A DNA stretch of 10,250 nt from Hydrogenovibrio sp. UBA650 (lineage in GTDB: Bacteria; Pseudomonadota; Gammaproteobacteria; Thiomicrospirales; Thiomicrospiraceae), in contig DBOI01000063.1 of the NCBI GenBank assembly GCA_002299245.1, forward strand, positions 3,801 to 14,050. The letters run 5' to 3'. A program made the translations under genes and the position numbers. The notes below the pieces were generated by a model. The model was given only the letters and a program-made list of their open reading frames with translations, searched no databases and had not been told where the DNA came from. How positions within the stretch are numbered: position 1 is the stretch's first letter; each line of letters begins with the position of its first letter. Shown one piece after another: positions 1 through 6,765 of this stretch.

Positions 1-2
1 GT

Positions 3-56
3 TGTGAAAAACAGGTTCATAATTTAATAAACGTTCTTAACGAAACCTATAACTGA
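3..56 (+). CDS. Possible 3' end of an upstream gene (partial)
   Basis: Reading from base 3 gives 17 codons ending at TGA 54-56, with the peptide CEKQVHNLINVLNETYN. The stretch is amphipathic and protein-like, and no stop interrupts it back to the window edge. The other two plus frames stop at 25-27 and almost immediately. It would end 13 bp before the HAD gene. That gene has no visible ribosome-binding site, so translational coupling from an upstream gene is plausible. The fragment is too short to assign a family and could be non-coding. Confidence 0.3.
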   Translation, partial: CEKQVHNLINVLNETYN

Positions 57-69
57 TTATTTTCCTTCC

Positions 70-909
70 ATGAATAATACTGACTCGAAAGCGAGTTCTT
101 TGCCACTTACAGAACAGATTAAATTGATTGTTGTTGATATAGATGGAACCCTGCTCAATCACCAACATAAAATCACCGACTTAACTAAACAGACTGTTGA
201 ACAATTGATACAAGCTGGTTATGAAATCATGCTGGCGAGCGGGCGCCATTTTCAGGATGTTTATCTGATTGCTCAGCAGTTGGGTGTGCAAGCTGGAGTG
301 ATCACTTCAAATGGAGCCAGGGTGCATAACCATATTGGAGAGGTGATATATGAAGATTTCATCCCGGCAGATTTGGTGGCGCGAGTTTTAGACCTGTCAA
401 AAGGTTTTGAAGTACATCGCAATATCTATCAACAAGATCTTTGGTTAGTCGAAGAGCCGCATGAAGAGTTACTGGCTATTCACCATCTTTCTGGATTCGA
501 ATATCAGTTTAGAGATTTTAATAAAATTGGTTTGGAGCAGATTGATAATATCTACTTTACCGCACAGCATGACCTGCTAGTTGAATTGGAGTCTGTGCTA
601 AGGTCTAGGCTTGGAGACCTGCTGAATATCACCTTTACTTCTGCGGAGTACCTTGAAGTGATGAACCTTGGCGTTTCCAAAGGCCATGCTTTGGAAATGA
701 TCATGCGGCAGAAAGGTTTGACTGCCGATCAGGTTATGGCGTTCGGCGACGGTATGAATGATAAAGAGATGTTGGCAACTGCTGGGCATGGCGTGGTTAT
801 GGGCAATGCGAGTCAGAAGTTAAAAGGCTTGTTGCCACAATGTGATCAAGCTGATTCAAACCGAGAAGATGGCTTGGCAAATTACTTACAGGCCCATTTT
901 TTTAATTAA
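70..909 (+). CDS. Cof-type HAD-superfamily phosphatase
   Basis: This is a predicted cytoplasmic Mg-dependent phosphatase of the Cof/YidA (HAD subclass IIB) family, which typically acts on sugar phosphates and other small phosphorylated metabolites. The 279 residues match the usual length. All four HAD motifs are visible: DIDGT at 23-27 (nucleophile D23, acid/base D25), ASGR at 56-59 (S57), GVSKG with K204, and GDGMNDKEM with D227 and D231. GNAS at 245-248 follows. Residues of about 85-190 form the C2 cap that sets specificity, so the substrate cannot be read from sequence. The ATG at 70 leaves about 20 residues before motif I, slightly long for the family. No Shine-Dalgarno sequence precedes it, so the true start could be the in-frame TTG at 100. 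The gene converges on the metal-transport operon. Confidence 0.9.
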   Translation: MNNTDSKASSLPLTEQIKLIVVDIDGTLLNHQHKITDLTKQTVEQLIQAGYEIMLASGRHFQDVYLIAQQLGVQAGVITSNGARVHNHIGEVIYEDFIPADLVARVLDLSKGFEVHRNIYQQDLWLVEEPHEELLAIHHLSGFEYQFRDFNKIGLEQIDNIYFTAQHDLLVELESVLRSRLGDLLNITFTSAEYLEVMNLGVSKGHALEMIMRQKGLTADQVMAFGDGMNDKEMLATAGHGVVMGNASQKLKGLLPQCDQADSNREDGLANYLQAHFFN

Positions 910-919
910 ACCTAATTCT

Positions 920-1816
920 TTATTGAGCTTTGGGCAGCGCTTGAAGTTCATCAAACTCTTGTTGGCCTTTCTTTTTCCACTGCTGAACAATGATAGTAAT
1001 AAACAAAAGAACGCCTGCGCTAACCGCAATCGAAGCAGAGATGGAACTATCGAGCCAATAAGCAACCGAATATCCTAATATTACTGCCACTTGTGAGTAG
1101 CCCACAGCAATGATCAGCATTGATTTTAATGATTTGGCAACTAGATAGGCGCTGCTGGCAGGAATCACAAGTAAGGCAACCACCAAAATTGCTCCCACTG
1201 CGTCAAATGAGGCCACCGCCGTCATTGAGACAAGTGTCATTAAAAAGTAGTTCCAAAAAACTACATTAATGCCCAAGGAGATTGCTAAACTCGGCTGAAA
1301 TGTAACGGTTTTAAAGCGTTCAAACCCCAGAGTAATACTTAATAAGACAATCATAAAAACAGTTGCAATAACCCAAAATGCTCTTGGCCCAAGATCAATT
1401 CCATCTTTCATTGAGCCCCAGATAATCGTGTCAAATGGTATAAAAGTGATTTCGCCATAGATAATATGGTCCCGGTCAAAATCAAGGTGGTCTGCATAGA
1501 GTGATACTAAAATTACCCCGATGGAAAAAAACAGGGTAAATACAATTCCAATACTGGCATCAACTTGAAGCTTGCCGAGTTGATTCAGCATTTCACTCAG
1601 CCATGCAGTGACTAGACCAATCATAACTGCCCCAGTTAACATCACAAGCATTGAGCGTGAATCGGTAATCAAGAAGGCTAGCACCAGACCGAGCAAGATT
1701 GAATGGCTTATTGCATCGCCGATCATAGACTGTCGGCGCAACACTAGAAAAGAACCAACCAGAGCCGTTGAGGCTGCTACCAGAGAAGCAGTCATGATAA
1801 TCCATAGATCATGCAT
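920..1816 (-). CDS. Metal ABC transporter permease, second subunit (TroD/SitD/MntB family)
   Basis: An integral membrane subunit of the ABC-3 family (Pfam PF00950), which forms the channel of Mn/Zn/Fe importers together with the adjacent permease. From the chosen start it has 298 residues, nearly all in hydrophobic segments. The conserved GDAISHSILLG lies at 33-43 and the late helix GAILVVALLVIPA at 208-220. It ends in a short polar tail and lacks the extra domain of its partner. The ATG at 1816 is preferred over an upstream GTG/TTG-type start (1843) because AAGGA sits 7 nt before it (minus strand, about 1827-1823) and because MHDLW opens directly onto the first helix. The start overlaps the end of the preceding permease gene by 8 bp (1809-1816), so the two are probably translationally coupled. 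It is the last gene of the four-gene operon. Confidence 0.93.
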   Translation of the reverse strand: MHDLWIIMTASLVAASTALVGSFLVLRRQSMIGDAISHSILLGLVLAFLITDSRSMLVMLTGAVMIGLVTAWLSEMLNQLGKLQVDASIGIVFTLFFSIGVILVSLYADHLDFDRDHIIYGEITFIPFDTIIWGSMKDGIDLGPRAFWVIATVFMIVLLSITLGFERFKTVTFQPSLAISLGINVVFWNYFLMTLVSMTAVASFDAVGAILVVALLVIPASSAYLVAKSLKSMLIIAVGYSQVAVILGYSVAYWLDSSISASIAVSAGVLLFITIIVQQWKKKGQQEFDELQALPKAQ

Positions 1817-3170
1817 TACTTTGTCCTTGTGTTTTTTTACCATTCTGTTTCGCAGGGATACTCTTGCCGTGAGGATCTATTCGACTCTCATCAAGTTCCG
1901 CTTCTAAGAGTTTTTCTTGTTCCGGGGTCAAGATGTGCTCAACCCATTCTGCCTGGCTGTGAACCTGTTCTGGAGTTAAGTCGACTTGTTCACTCAGGTA
2001 CCTTTCCCAGAGTCGATGACGGCGAGTTAATTGGGTAGCCATCTTTTGACCGTGTTCGGTTAGGTCAAAACCATTGGCTGACTCGGTAATCAAGGCTTTA
2101 CGACACAGCAGCTTTAAAGCTGCCTTGAGTCTAGAGGCTTGAATAGAGCGCAGCGATTGAATATCTGCCATATTGAAACAAGTTTGTTCAAAGTCGGTTC
2201 TTTCCCATAGTTTATAAAGTGTTCTTAGAATATTCTCTTCCACCACTTTTTGACGCAATGTTCTCTGTTCTAGATAGCGTTTTAACAGGCCTTTTTCAGG
2301 CGCAAATAAGAAAGAAAGGAAAAATAGGCTCGCCATGCTTACTACCATCCATGGGCCAGTCGGCATGGCTGGGCCCAGGTAGGAAATATGTGTGCTGATT
2401 ATGGCACTCAAAGCACCAATTGTGGCTGCCAGAACCAGGATATGGTTAAGCTTATCACTCCACAGGCGTGCCGCGGCAACCGGTGTCAAAAGCACAGCTG
2501 CCATTAGGACCACCCCTACAATTTGCAGGCCGACAACTACCGACATGACAATCAAAAGAGCTAGGATAAATTCGAATAATTTGACGTTTATCCCAATAGT
2601 TCGGGCGTAGTCTAAATTAAAAGCAATAACGCGGAATTTGTGAAAAAGAATCATAATTACCGCGAGTACCAGAATAGTAACTGAAAGCAAAAGCTGTATA
2701 TCATCTTCAGTCATGGCCGCTGCTTGTCCGAATAGGATTTTATCTAAGCCGCTTTTGTTTTCAATATTCATGCCTTGGATATAGGAGAGCAGCATGATGC
2801 CGAGAGCAAAAAAGAATGACAAGGTAATAGCCAGAGCACCGTCGGGTTTGATCTTGGTATTCTTTGGTAACCAGTCAATAATGTAAAAGCCGATAAAGCT
2901 CGAGACCAGAGCTCCCAAGAACATAATCACTGGATCGCGGGTTTGAAATAGTAGAAATGCCATCATTACGCCAGGTAAAGCCGCATGAGCGAGTGCGTCT
3001 CCAATCAATGAACGTTTGCGTAGAAAAGCAAATGTTCCGACCATGGCGGCACTGACAGCAAGTAGAATTGTTCCCGCTAATACCCAGATGACATTCATGT
3101 CTTTGAACTGCCAAAAATCGACCAGAAGTTGCCATGTTGAGATAGGTGTTGAAACCGTAATACCTTCCAT
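1809..3170 (-). CDS. Metal ABC transporter permease fused to a DtxR/MntR-like domain (TroC family)
   Basis: 453 residues from the ATG at 3170; a TTG lies just before it. Residues 15-290 are an ABC-3 permease with 8-9 hydrophobic segments, including GDALAHAALPG at 57-67 and VGVVLMAAVLLTPVAA near 218-233. A basic segment (KRYLEQRTLRQK, about 297-308) then puts the C-terminus in the cytoplasm. Residues 310-437 resemble the iron/manganese repressor DtxR. EENILRTLYKL matches the DtxR first helix, 334-374 fit its winged helix, and RRHRLWERYL plus VHSQAEWVEHIL match its metal-binding and dimerisation region. By alignment from memory, H385, E389 and H404 equal DtxR H79, E83 and H98, while E408, E411 and H412 equal C102, E105 and H106. 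The DtxR M10 position is N313. The reading frame is continuous, so the fusion is not an assembly or frameshift artefact. The ATPase gene ends 8 bp upstream. It pairs with the 920-1816 permease. Confidence 0.92.
   Translation of the reverse strand: MEGITVSTPISTWQLLVDFWQFKDMNVIWVLAGTILLAVSAAMVGTFAFLRKRSLIGDALAHAALPGVMMAFLLFQTRDPVIMFLGALVSSFIGFYIIDWLPKNTKIKPDGALAITLSFFFALGIMLLSYIQGMNIENKSGLDKILFGQAAAMTEDDIQLLLSVTILVLAVIMILFHKFRVIAFNLDYARTIGINVKLFEFILALLIVMSVVVGLQIVGVVLMAAVLLTPVAAARLWSDKLNHILVLAATIGALSAIISTHISYLGPAMPTGPWMVVSMASLFFLSFLFAPEKGLLKRYLEQRTLRQKVVEENILRTLYKLWERTDFEQTCFNMADIQSLRSIQASRLKAALKLLCRKALITESANGFDLTEHGQKMATQLTRRHRLWERYLSEQVDLTPEQVHSQAEWVEHILTPEQEKLLEAELDESRIDPHGKSIPAKQNGKKTQGQSNA
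1860..2243 (-). other. C-terminal DtxR/MntR-like winged-helix and metal-binding domain within the permease gene
   Basis: This segment encodes residues 310-437 of the permease. It has a helix like DtxR's first helix (with ILRTLYKL), a winged helix ending GFDLTEHGQKMA, then RRHRLWERYL, VHSQAEWVEHIL and the family's DPHG. A Lys/Gln-rich tail follows. The ligand set of both DtxR sites is almost complete. Whether the domain binds DNA, dimerises the transporter or gates transport by sensing cytosolic metal cannot be decided from sequence. Confidence 0.8.
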
Positions 3171-3178
3171 CAAATTGG

Positions 3179-3973
3179 TTACTCGTCTTCGTGGGCTTGA
3201 TCGAGGCGTGTACGGTAGACTGTTTCAGTCAGTTCGTTGAGCAAAGATAGCCGGCCGCCGTATGTTTTTTGCAGGTTTTCACGAGTCAGAACTTCTTCTA
3301 CTGGCCCTGCACTAACAAGACGTGCGTTGAGCATGATCACCCAGTCAAAGTATTCGCCAACAGTACTCAGGTCGTGATGAACACAAACGATGGTTTTATT
3401 GTGTGATTTGAGGCTTTTAAACAGCTCGATAATTGCTTTTTCGGTAGCGGCATCGACTCCGGCAAAAGGCTCATCCATTAGATAAAGGCTGGTTTGCTGA
3501 GCAAGTGCTCTGGCCAGGAATACACGTTGTTGTTGTCCTCCGGATAACTGGCTGATCTGGCGTTCTCTGTAGTCCCACATTTCCAAGTCTTTTAGTGCGG
3601 TTTCAGCAATTTCATAGTCGATTTTACTCGGGCGTTGCCAGAACTTGAGATGACCGTGTCTTCCCATCATCACCACATCAAGTACGCTAATCGGAAAGTC
3701 CCAATCAATCTCTTCACGCTGAGGTACATAGGCAGTTGACAGTCTTTTGTTTTCTAGAGGTTCTCCATAAAACAGCACTTCGCCATCAATTAATTGCTGT
3801 AACCCCATAACCCCTTTTAGAAGGGTGGATTTACCGGCACCATTAGGGCCGATTATGGCGATAGTTTTGCCCTCAGGAATTTCAAAGCTGACGTCAGTTA
3901 AAACCGGTTTATGCTGGTAGCGCATACTTAAGTTGTTGACGGCTACCGGTGATGGTTTGGAGGTGTTGGGCAT
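3179..3973 (-). CDS. Metal ABC transporter ATP-binding protein (TroB/SitB/MntB-like ATPase)
   Basis: Cytoplasmic ATPase that powers the two permeases. From the ATG at 3973 it has 264 residues: Walker A GPNGAGKST 42-50, Q-loop VPQ with Q85, signature LSGGQ 143-147, Walker B LYLMDEP 163-169, and switch histidine H200 in VCVHHDL. The segment REEIDWDFPISVLDVVMMGR is typical of the manganese/iron (SitB, TroB, MntA) branch of zinc/manganese ATPases, which supports Mn or Fe over strict Zn use. A GTG at 3994 would add seven residues, but AAAGGA lies 6 nt upstream of the ATG, so the ATG is chosen. It starts 10 bp after the binding-protein gene and ends 8 bp before the fused permease, consistent with one transcript. 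Confidence 0.95.
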   Translation of the reverse strand: MPNTSKPSPVAVNNLSMRYQHKPVLTDVSFEIPEGKTIAIIGPNGAGKSTLLKGVMGLQQLIDGEVLFYGEPLENKRLSTAYVPQREEIDWDFPISVLDVVMMGRHGHLKFWQRPSKIDYEIAETALKDLEMWDYRERQISQLSGGQQQRVFLARALAQQTSLYLMDEPFAGVDAATEKAIIELFKSLKSHNKTIVCVHHDLSTVGEYFDWVIMLNARLVSAGPVEEVLTRENLQKTYGGRLSLLNELTETVYRTRLDQAHEDE

Positions 3974-3983
3974 GAAAAGTCCT

Positions 3984-4889
3984 TTACTGACCACTTAAGG
4001 CTTTAACTATAGTGTTGACGTTGTGTTCAACCATGCCTATATAGGTGCCTTCTTTTGTACCTTCAAGCCCCATGGAATCAGAGTAGAGCTCTCCACCAAT
4101 TTGAAGCTGATAGCCTTCCGCCTCTATGCCTTTAACCAGTGATTCAATAAATTTTGGAGAGACACTGGATTCGATAAATACTGCTTTAATATTGTTGGCA
4201 ATAATCAAGTCCTTCAGACGTTTGATGTCTTGAAGGCCAAATTCTGCGGCTGTACTCATTCCTTGTAGACCTGTCACTTCAATGTCATAGGCTTTGCCAA
4301 AATAGCCAAAGGCATCGTGCGCAGTAATTAATACTCTCTGTTTAGCAGGGATAGAGCTGATTTGTTTACGTGTCCAGTTATCAAGCTTTTCCAGTTTTTT
4401 CGCGTAGTCGGCGGCATTTTTCTGATAGCTTTGCTTGTTAGTAGGGTCTTGTTCGACTAGAGCATTGAGAATGTTTTGGCTGGCGTTGATCCAGAGTTTT
4501 ACATCAAACCATATGTGGGGGTCAGGGTGGTCATCTGCAACTAATATTTTATCTTCGGGAATACCTTCAGAAACTGCATAAATTGGCTGTTTTCTGGCCT
4601 GTTTAATAAAGATATCCTGCATTTTTCCTTCTAGAAGCAGGCCGTTATAAAAAATAATATCAGCTTTGATTATTTTTCTTAGATCACCTTGAGTAGCTTT
4701 GTACAGATGCGGGTCTACTCCGGGGGACATAAGTGCTGTTACTTTGGTGTGTTCGCCACCGATATTTTTGACTACATCGGCGATCATACCTGTGGTGGCA
4801 ACAATATTTAACTGGGCTTGAGCCAAAAAGGAATAGCTTAATAGAATCAAACCTAAAGCTAATTTTGTAGTTGTTTTAAATTGATACAT
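3984..4889 (-). CDS. Periplasmic metal-binding protein of the ABC importer (TroA/ZnuA family, cluster A-I)
   Basis: 301-residue solute-binding protein, first gene of the operon. A Sec signal peptide is clear: a basic N-terminus, a hydrophobic core at 10-22, and cleavage probably after AQA (A25). There is no lipobox cysteine, so it should be soluble in the periplasm. Expected metal ligands are H61 (PGVDPH), H125 (DPHIWFD), H191 (TAHDAFGYF) and D271 (ELYSDSMG). This His3-Asp set is that of Treponema TroA; PsaA/MntC-type manganese proteins have Glu at the third position. The long His/Asp-rich loop of many ZnuA proteins is absent; only a short ADDHPDPH stretch appears. The ligand is therefore Mn, Zn or Fe, and not resolvable by sequence. 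The start has only a weak purine-rich stretch (AAAGAAA) upstream. Confidence 0.94.
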   Translation of the reverse strand: MYQFKTTTKLALGLILLSYSFLAQAQLNIVATTGMIADVVKNIGGEHTKVTALMSPGVDPHLYKATQGDLRKIIKADIIFYNGLLLEGKMQDIFIKQARKQPIYAVSEGIPEDKILVADDHPDPHIWFDVKLWINASQNILNALVEQDPTNKQSYQKNAADYAKKLEKLDNWTRKQISSIPAKQRVLITAHDAFGYFGKAYDIEVTGLQGMSTAAEFGLQDIKRLKDLIIANNIKAVFIESSVSPKFIESLVKGIEAEGYQLQIGGELYSDSMGLEGTKEGTYIGMVEHNVNTIVKALSGQ

Positions 4890-4950
4890 AGTTATTTCTT
4901 TGCTTTGTCTAGATTATGGTTTGGTTAGACTTTTTTCTTGTCTAAATAAA

Positions 4951-4970
4951 AAGTTAGCCAAGGCTAAATT
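4951..4970. promoter_or_regulatory. Palindromic operator-like site, DtxR/MntR type, upstream of the metal ABC operon
   Basis: AAGTTAGCCAAGGCTAAATT contains the inverted repeat TTAGCC-AA-GGCTAA (4954-4967). The symmetry continues outward by two more pairs after one mismatch. Its centre lies about 70 bp before the binding-protein ATG. TTAGCC half-sites resemble DtxR/IdeR operators. The core also resembles the Escherichia coli MntR box as I recall it (ATAGCAAAGGCTAT). Repression by a metal-loaded DtxR-family protein is the inference. Confidence 0.55.
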
Positions 4971-4984
4971 ATTTGTTAGAGAAT

Positions 4985-5010
4985 TTATCACTAAAAGAGT
5001 TAAAACTCAA
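4985..5010 (-). promoter_or_regulatory. Weak candidate promoter for the metal ABC operon
   Basis: On the minus strand, TTGAGT (about 5010-5005) is followed by a 17 nt spacer and TAAATT (about 4987-4982). Each element matches four of six consensus bases. Transcription would begin just before the palindrome at 4951-4970, so a bound repressor would block it. The AT-rich surroundings make chance matches easy, so this is tentative. Confidence 0.25.
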
Positions 5011-5038
5011 GGTTTGATAGGCCAGTAGTATTAGATAG

Positions 5039-5683
5039 TCAGTCTATACCAAGCATTTTGTGAGTTTGCAGGCTGAGCTGCCATTGAGGATTTTTTAAGC
5101 AGTAGTCAACCGTCAATTCAAGGTTTCGTTTACTGATCTCAGGGTCTGGATCATCCATCGCTTGAAGGAAAAAGTGTTCGTAGTTTAAGTCTTTAACTTT
5201 TTCAGGCATAAGATTTGGCTGAGGGTAGACAAGCTTTAGTTCATCTCCGTGATCCAGAATTATGGGGACATTGGCTTTCGGGCTCATGCATATCCAGTCA
5301 ATTCCTGGAGGAGGTATTTTGGTACCGTTAGTTTCGATGGCGATTTCAAACTGATTTTTGTGCAGCGCCTCTATCAGAGAATCATCAACTTGAAGCAAGG
5401 GTTCGCCCCCAGTCAAAACCACAAAAGGGTGTTGCTTTGTGTTTTTGGGCCAAAAGTTTTTAAGGTAGCTACTCAGTTCGTCAGCACCTTTAAAGCGACC
5501 GCCATTTTGGCCGTCAGTGCCGATAAAGTCGGTATCACAGAATTGACAAACAGCCTGTGGACGATCTTCTTCTCTGCCCGTCCATAAATTGCAGTTACTG
5601 AGTCGGCAAAATATGGCAGGCCTGCCGCTGTGAACACCTTCACCTTGTAGTGAGTAGAAAACTTCTTTAACTGTATAACCCAT
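5039..5683 (-). CDS. queE: 7-carboxy-7-deazaguanine synthase QueE (radical SAM)
   Basis: QueE rearranges 6-carboxy-tetrahydropterin to 7-carboxy-7-deazaguanine, the third step towards preQ0 and queuosine. The 214 residues match the compact proteobacterial form. The N-terminal VFYSLQGEG (8-16) and SGRPAIFCR are diagnostic. The radical SAM cluster cysteines are C31, C46 and C49, spaced CX14CX2C as in the Burkholderia-type enzyme rather than the classical CX3CX2C. TGGEP (91-95) binds SAM, ETNGT lies at 117-121, and the C-terminal QTHKMLGID is typical. The ATG at 5683 gives the family N-terminus; only CGAG lies upstream as a weak ribosome-binding site. queC, queD and queF are not in the window. 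No preQ1 riboswitch is recognisable upstream. Confidence 0.95.
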   Translation of the reverse strand: MGYTVKEVFYSLQGEGVHSGRPAIFCRLSNCNLWTGREEDRPQAVCQFCDTDFIGTDGQNGGRFKGADELSSYLKNFWPKNTKQHPFVVLTGGEPLLQVDDSLIEALHKNQFEIAIETNGTKIPPPGIDWICMSPKANVPIILDHGDELKLVYPQPNLMPEKVKDLNYEHFFLQAMDDPDPEISKRNLELTVDYCLKNPQWQLSLQTHKMLGID

Positions 5684-5807
5684 TTAACTCGGTTCTGTTA
5701 TTCTGATGGAAACTAAAAAATGATTTAACCAGATATTCTGGCAGCGCATATTCTACTACTGTTGAGAATTATAAATTCACATAAAATCCAACATCTTAGT
5801 ATGTTTT

Positions 5808-5837
5808 TTACTGACAGCGGCTAATAGGTGTTATAAT
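5808..5837 (+). promoter_or_regulatory. Extended -10 promoter for the YrdC-like gene
   Basis: TATAAT at 5832-5837 is preceded by TG at 5829-5830, giving a perfect extended -10 (TGTTATAAT). The -35 is ambiguous: TTTACT (5808-5813, 18 nt spacer) or CTGACA (5811-5816, 15 nt spacer). A GC-rich stretch, CCGCGC, follows. Transcription should start near 5844, leaving a leader of about 130 nt before the ATG at 5974. Confidence 0.6.
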
Positions 5838-5862
5838 TCCGCGCTTTGAAATTTACTCAAGC

Positions 5863-5883
5863 CTCAACTGTCCTTTAGTTGAG
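5863..5883 (+). promoter_or_regulatory. Stem-loop in the 5' leader of the YrdC-like gene
   Basis: CTCAACT (5863-5869) and AGTTGAG (5877-5883) form a perfect 7-bp stem with a 7-nt loop. A weaker pairing, CTGTCC (5918-5923) with GGATAG (5947-5952), lies just before the ribosome-binding site. No T-tract follows the first stem, so it is not an obvious terminator. It may be an mRNA leader element, and it matches no riboswitch that I recognise. Confidence 0.35.
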
Positions 5884-5973
5884 CGAGCTGGGCAACCGAA
5901 TTTATATTGTTTGTTTGCTGTCCGTGTGGCTATAGAGATTGGCTGTGGATAGTTATTTTTATTGGAGTTTTTC

Positions 5974-6750
5974 ATGTCTAAATTAGAAAAGTGGTCTGGT
6001 GAAGCGCAAGCTTCTGGTCTAGAAATTCTTCGAGGTGAAGGTGGTGCAATTGTTTCTCCGACTAAGGTTGGTTATATCATCATGACTTCGGATCGAGTTG
6101 GTCTGGACAGAAAGTTTGATGCTAAGCAAAGAAACTTGAATAAACCAGGTGTTGTTTTGTGTTCATCAATGGATCAGTTGAAAGCACTAGCTGATATGAC
6201 TCCTGAAATTGAAGCTTTCTACCAATCTCACTGGGATCAAGATGTGCTTTTAGGTTGTATCCTGCCTTGGAAAGAGGAAGGTCTGAAGTATATTCCTGAC
6301 GATGGTTGTAAAGAGTTGATGATGGACAAGCGTCAAACAAGCTGTTTTGTTATTAAGTTTGGTGTACCTAGTGAGCAGATCTGTAAAGAGCTTTGGGAAA
6401 ATGACCAGAAGCTGGTATTTGCCAGTTCGGCAAACCCATCAGGTAAAGGTAACCGTGGTTTGATCACTGGTATTGGTGAAAGAATTGAAAACTCTGTTGA
6501 TCTAAGAATTGAAGCCAATGATTATGTGGCTTCTATTCAGCCTGATGCAACAGAAGAGACACGCCATGAGCAAGGCGTAATGGTTGCAATGGTTGACGAA
6601 GCTGGAGCGCTAGTGCCAATGCAGGGTGGTGAGCGTGCAATCTCTCCATGCCCTACAGTTATTCGTAAAGGTTTGGATAACGACAAGATTATGGTTTTGT
6701 TGGCTGAACACTTCAATAGCTGGGACTTCAGACAGGGTACTTACTACTAA
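5974..6750 (+). CDS. YrdC/Sua5-domain protein, divergent
   Basis: 258 residues containing a Sua5/YciO/YrdC-like fold. Canonical members make threonylcarbamoyl-adenylate for the t6A modification of tRNA. Visible family features are KQRN with K51 and R53 (the KxR nucleotide-binding site), SSANPSGKGN with S152 and N154 (the SxN site), and the domain-opening IVSPTKVGYII at 26-36. The last replaces the usual PTDTxYGL, so this is a divergent paralogue whose activity on threonine is uncertain. A housekeeping TsaC/YrdC may be encoded elsewhere. The C-terminal part (about 185-258, ending WDFRQGTYY) is not one I can place. The ATG at 5974 is chosen because GGAG lies at 5964-5967; an in-frame TTG at 5962 would put the start on top of that site. 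It is a single-gene unit with its own promoter and terminator. Confidence 0.8.
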   Translation: MSKLEKWSGEAQASGLEILRGEGGAIVSPTKVGYIIMTSDRVGLDRKFDAKQRNLNKPGVVLCSSMDQLKALADMTPEIEAFYQSHWDQDVLLGCILPWKEEGLKYIPDDGCKELMMDKRQTSCFVIKFGVPSEQICKELWENDQKLVFASSANPSGKGNRGLITGIGERIENSVDLRIEANDYVASIQPDATEETRHEQGVMVAMVDEAGALVPMQGGERAISPCPTVIRKGLDNDKIMVLLAEHFNSWDFRQGTYY

Positions 6751-6765
6751 TTTAAGTGTCTTCTG

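Larger units (their letters stand above)
5684..5973. promoter_or_regulatory. Divergent intergenic region between queE and the YrdC-like gene
   Basis: This 290 bp AT-rich region contains no convincing gene. On the minus strand a TATAAT (plus 5774-5769) could be the queE -10 box, but no good -35 is visible, leaving a leader of about 80 nt. A small palindrome, CCAGA-TAT-TCTGG (5729-5741), lies in that leader. The plus-strand half carries a strong extended -10 promoter and a hairpin, listed separately. Confidence 0.5.

Noticed and set aside
4997..5008. GAGTT-AA-AACTC as a terminator downstream of queE
   Set aside because: The arms are only 5 bp with a 2-nt spacer, too tight to form a hairpin loop, and no T-run follows on the minus strand.
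5249..5587. 112-codon plus-strand open frame inside queE
   Set aside because: It lies antisense to clearly conserved queE coding sequence and shows no protein family features.
5684..5770. preQ1 riboswitch in the queE leader
   Set aside because: Checked the minus strand for the compact preQ1-I pattern (C-rich loop and A-rich tail) and found none; the 5-bp CCAGA/TCTGG palindrome alone is not evidence.
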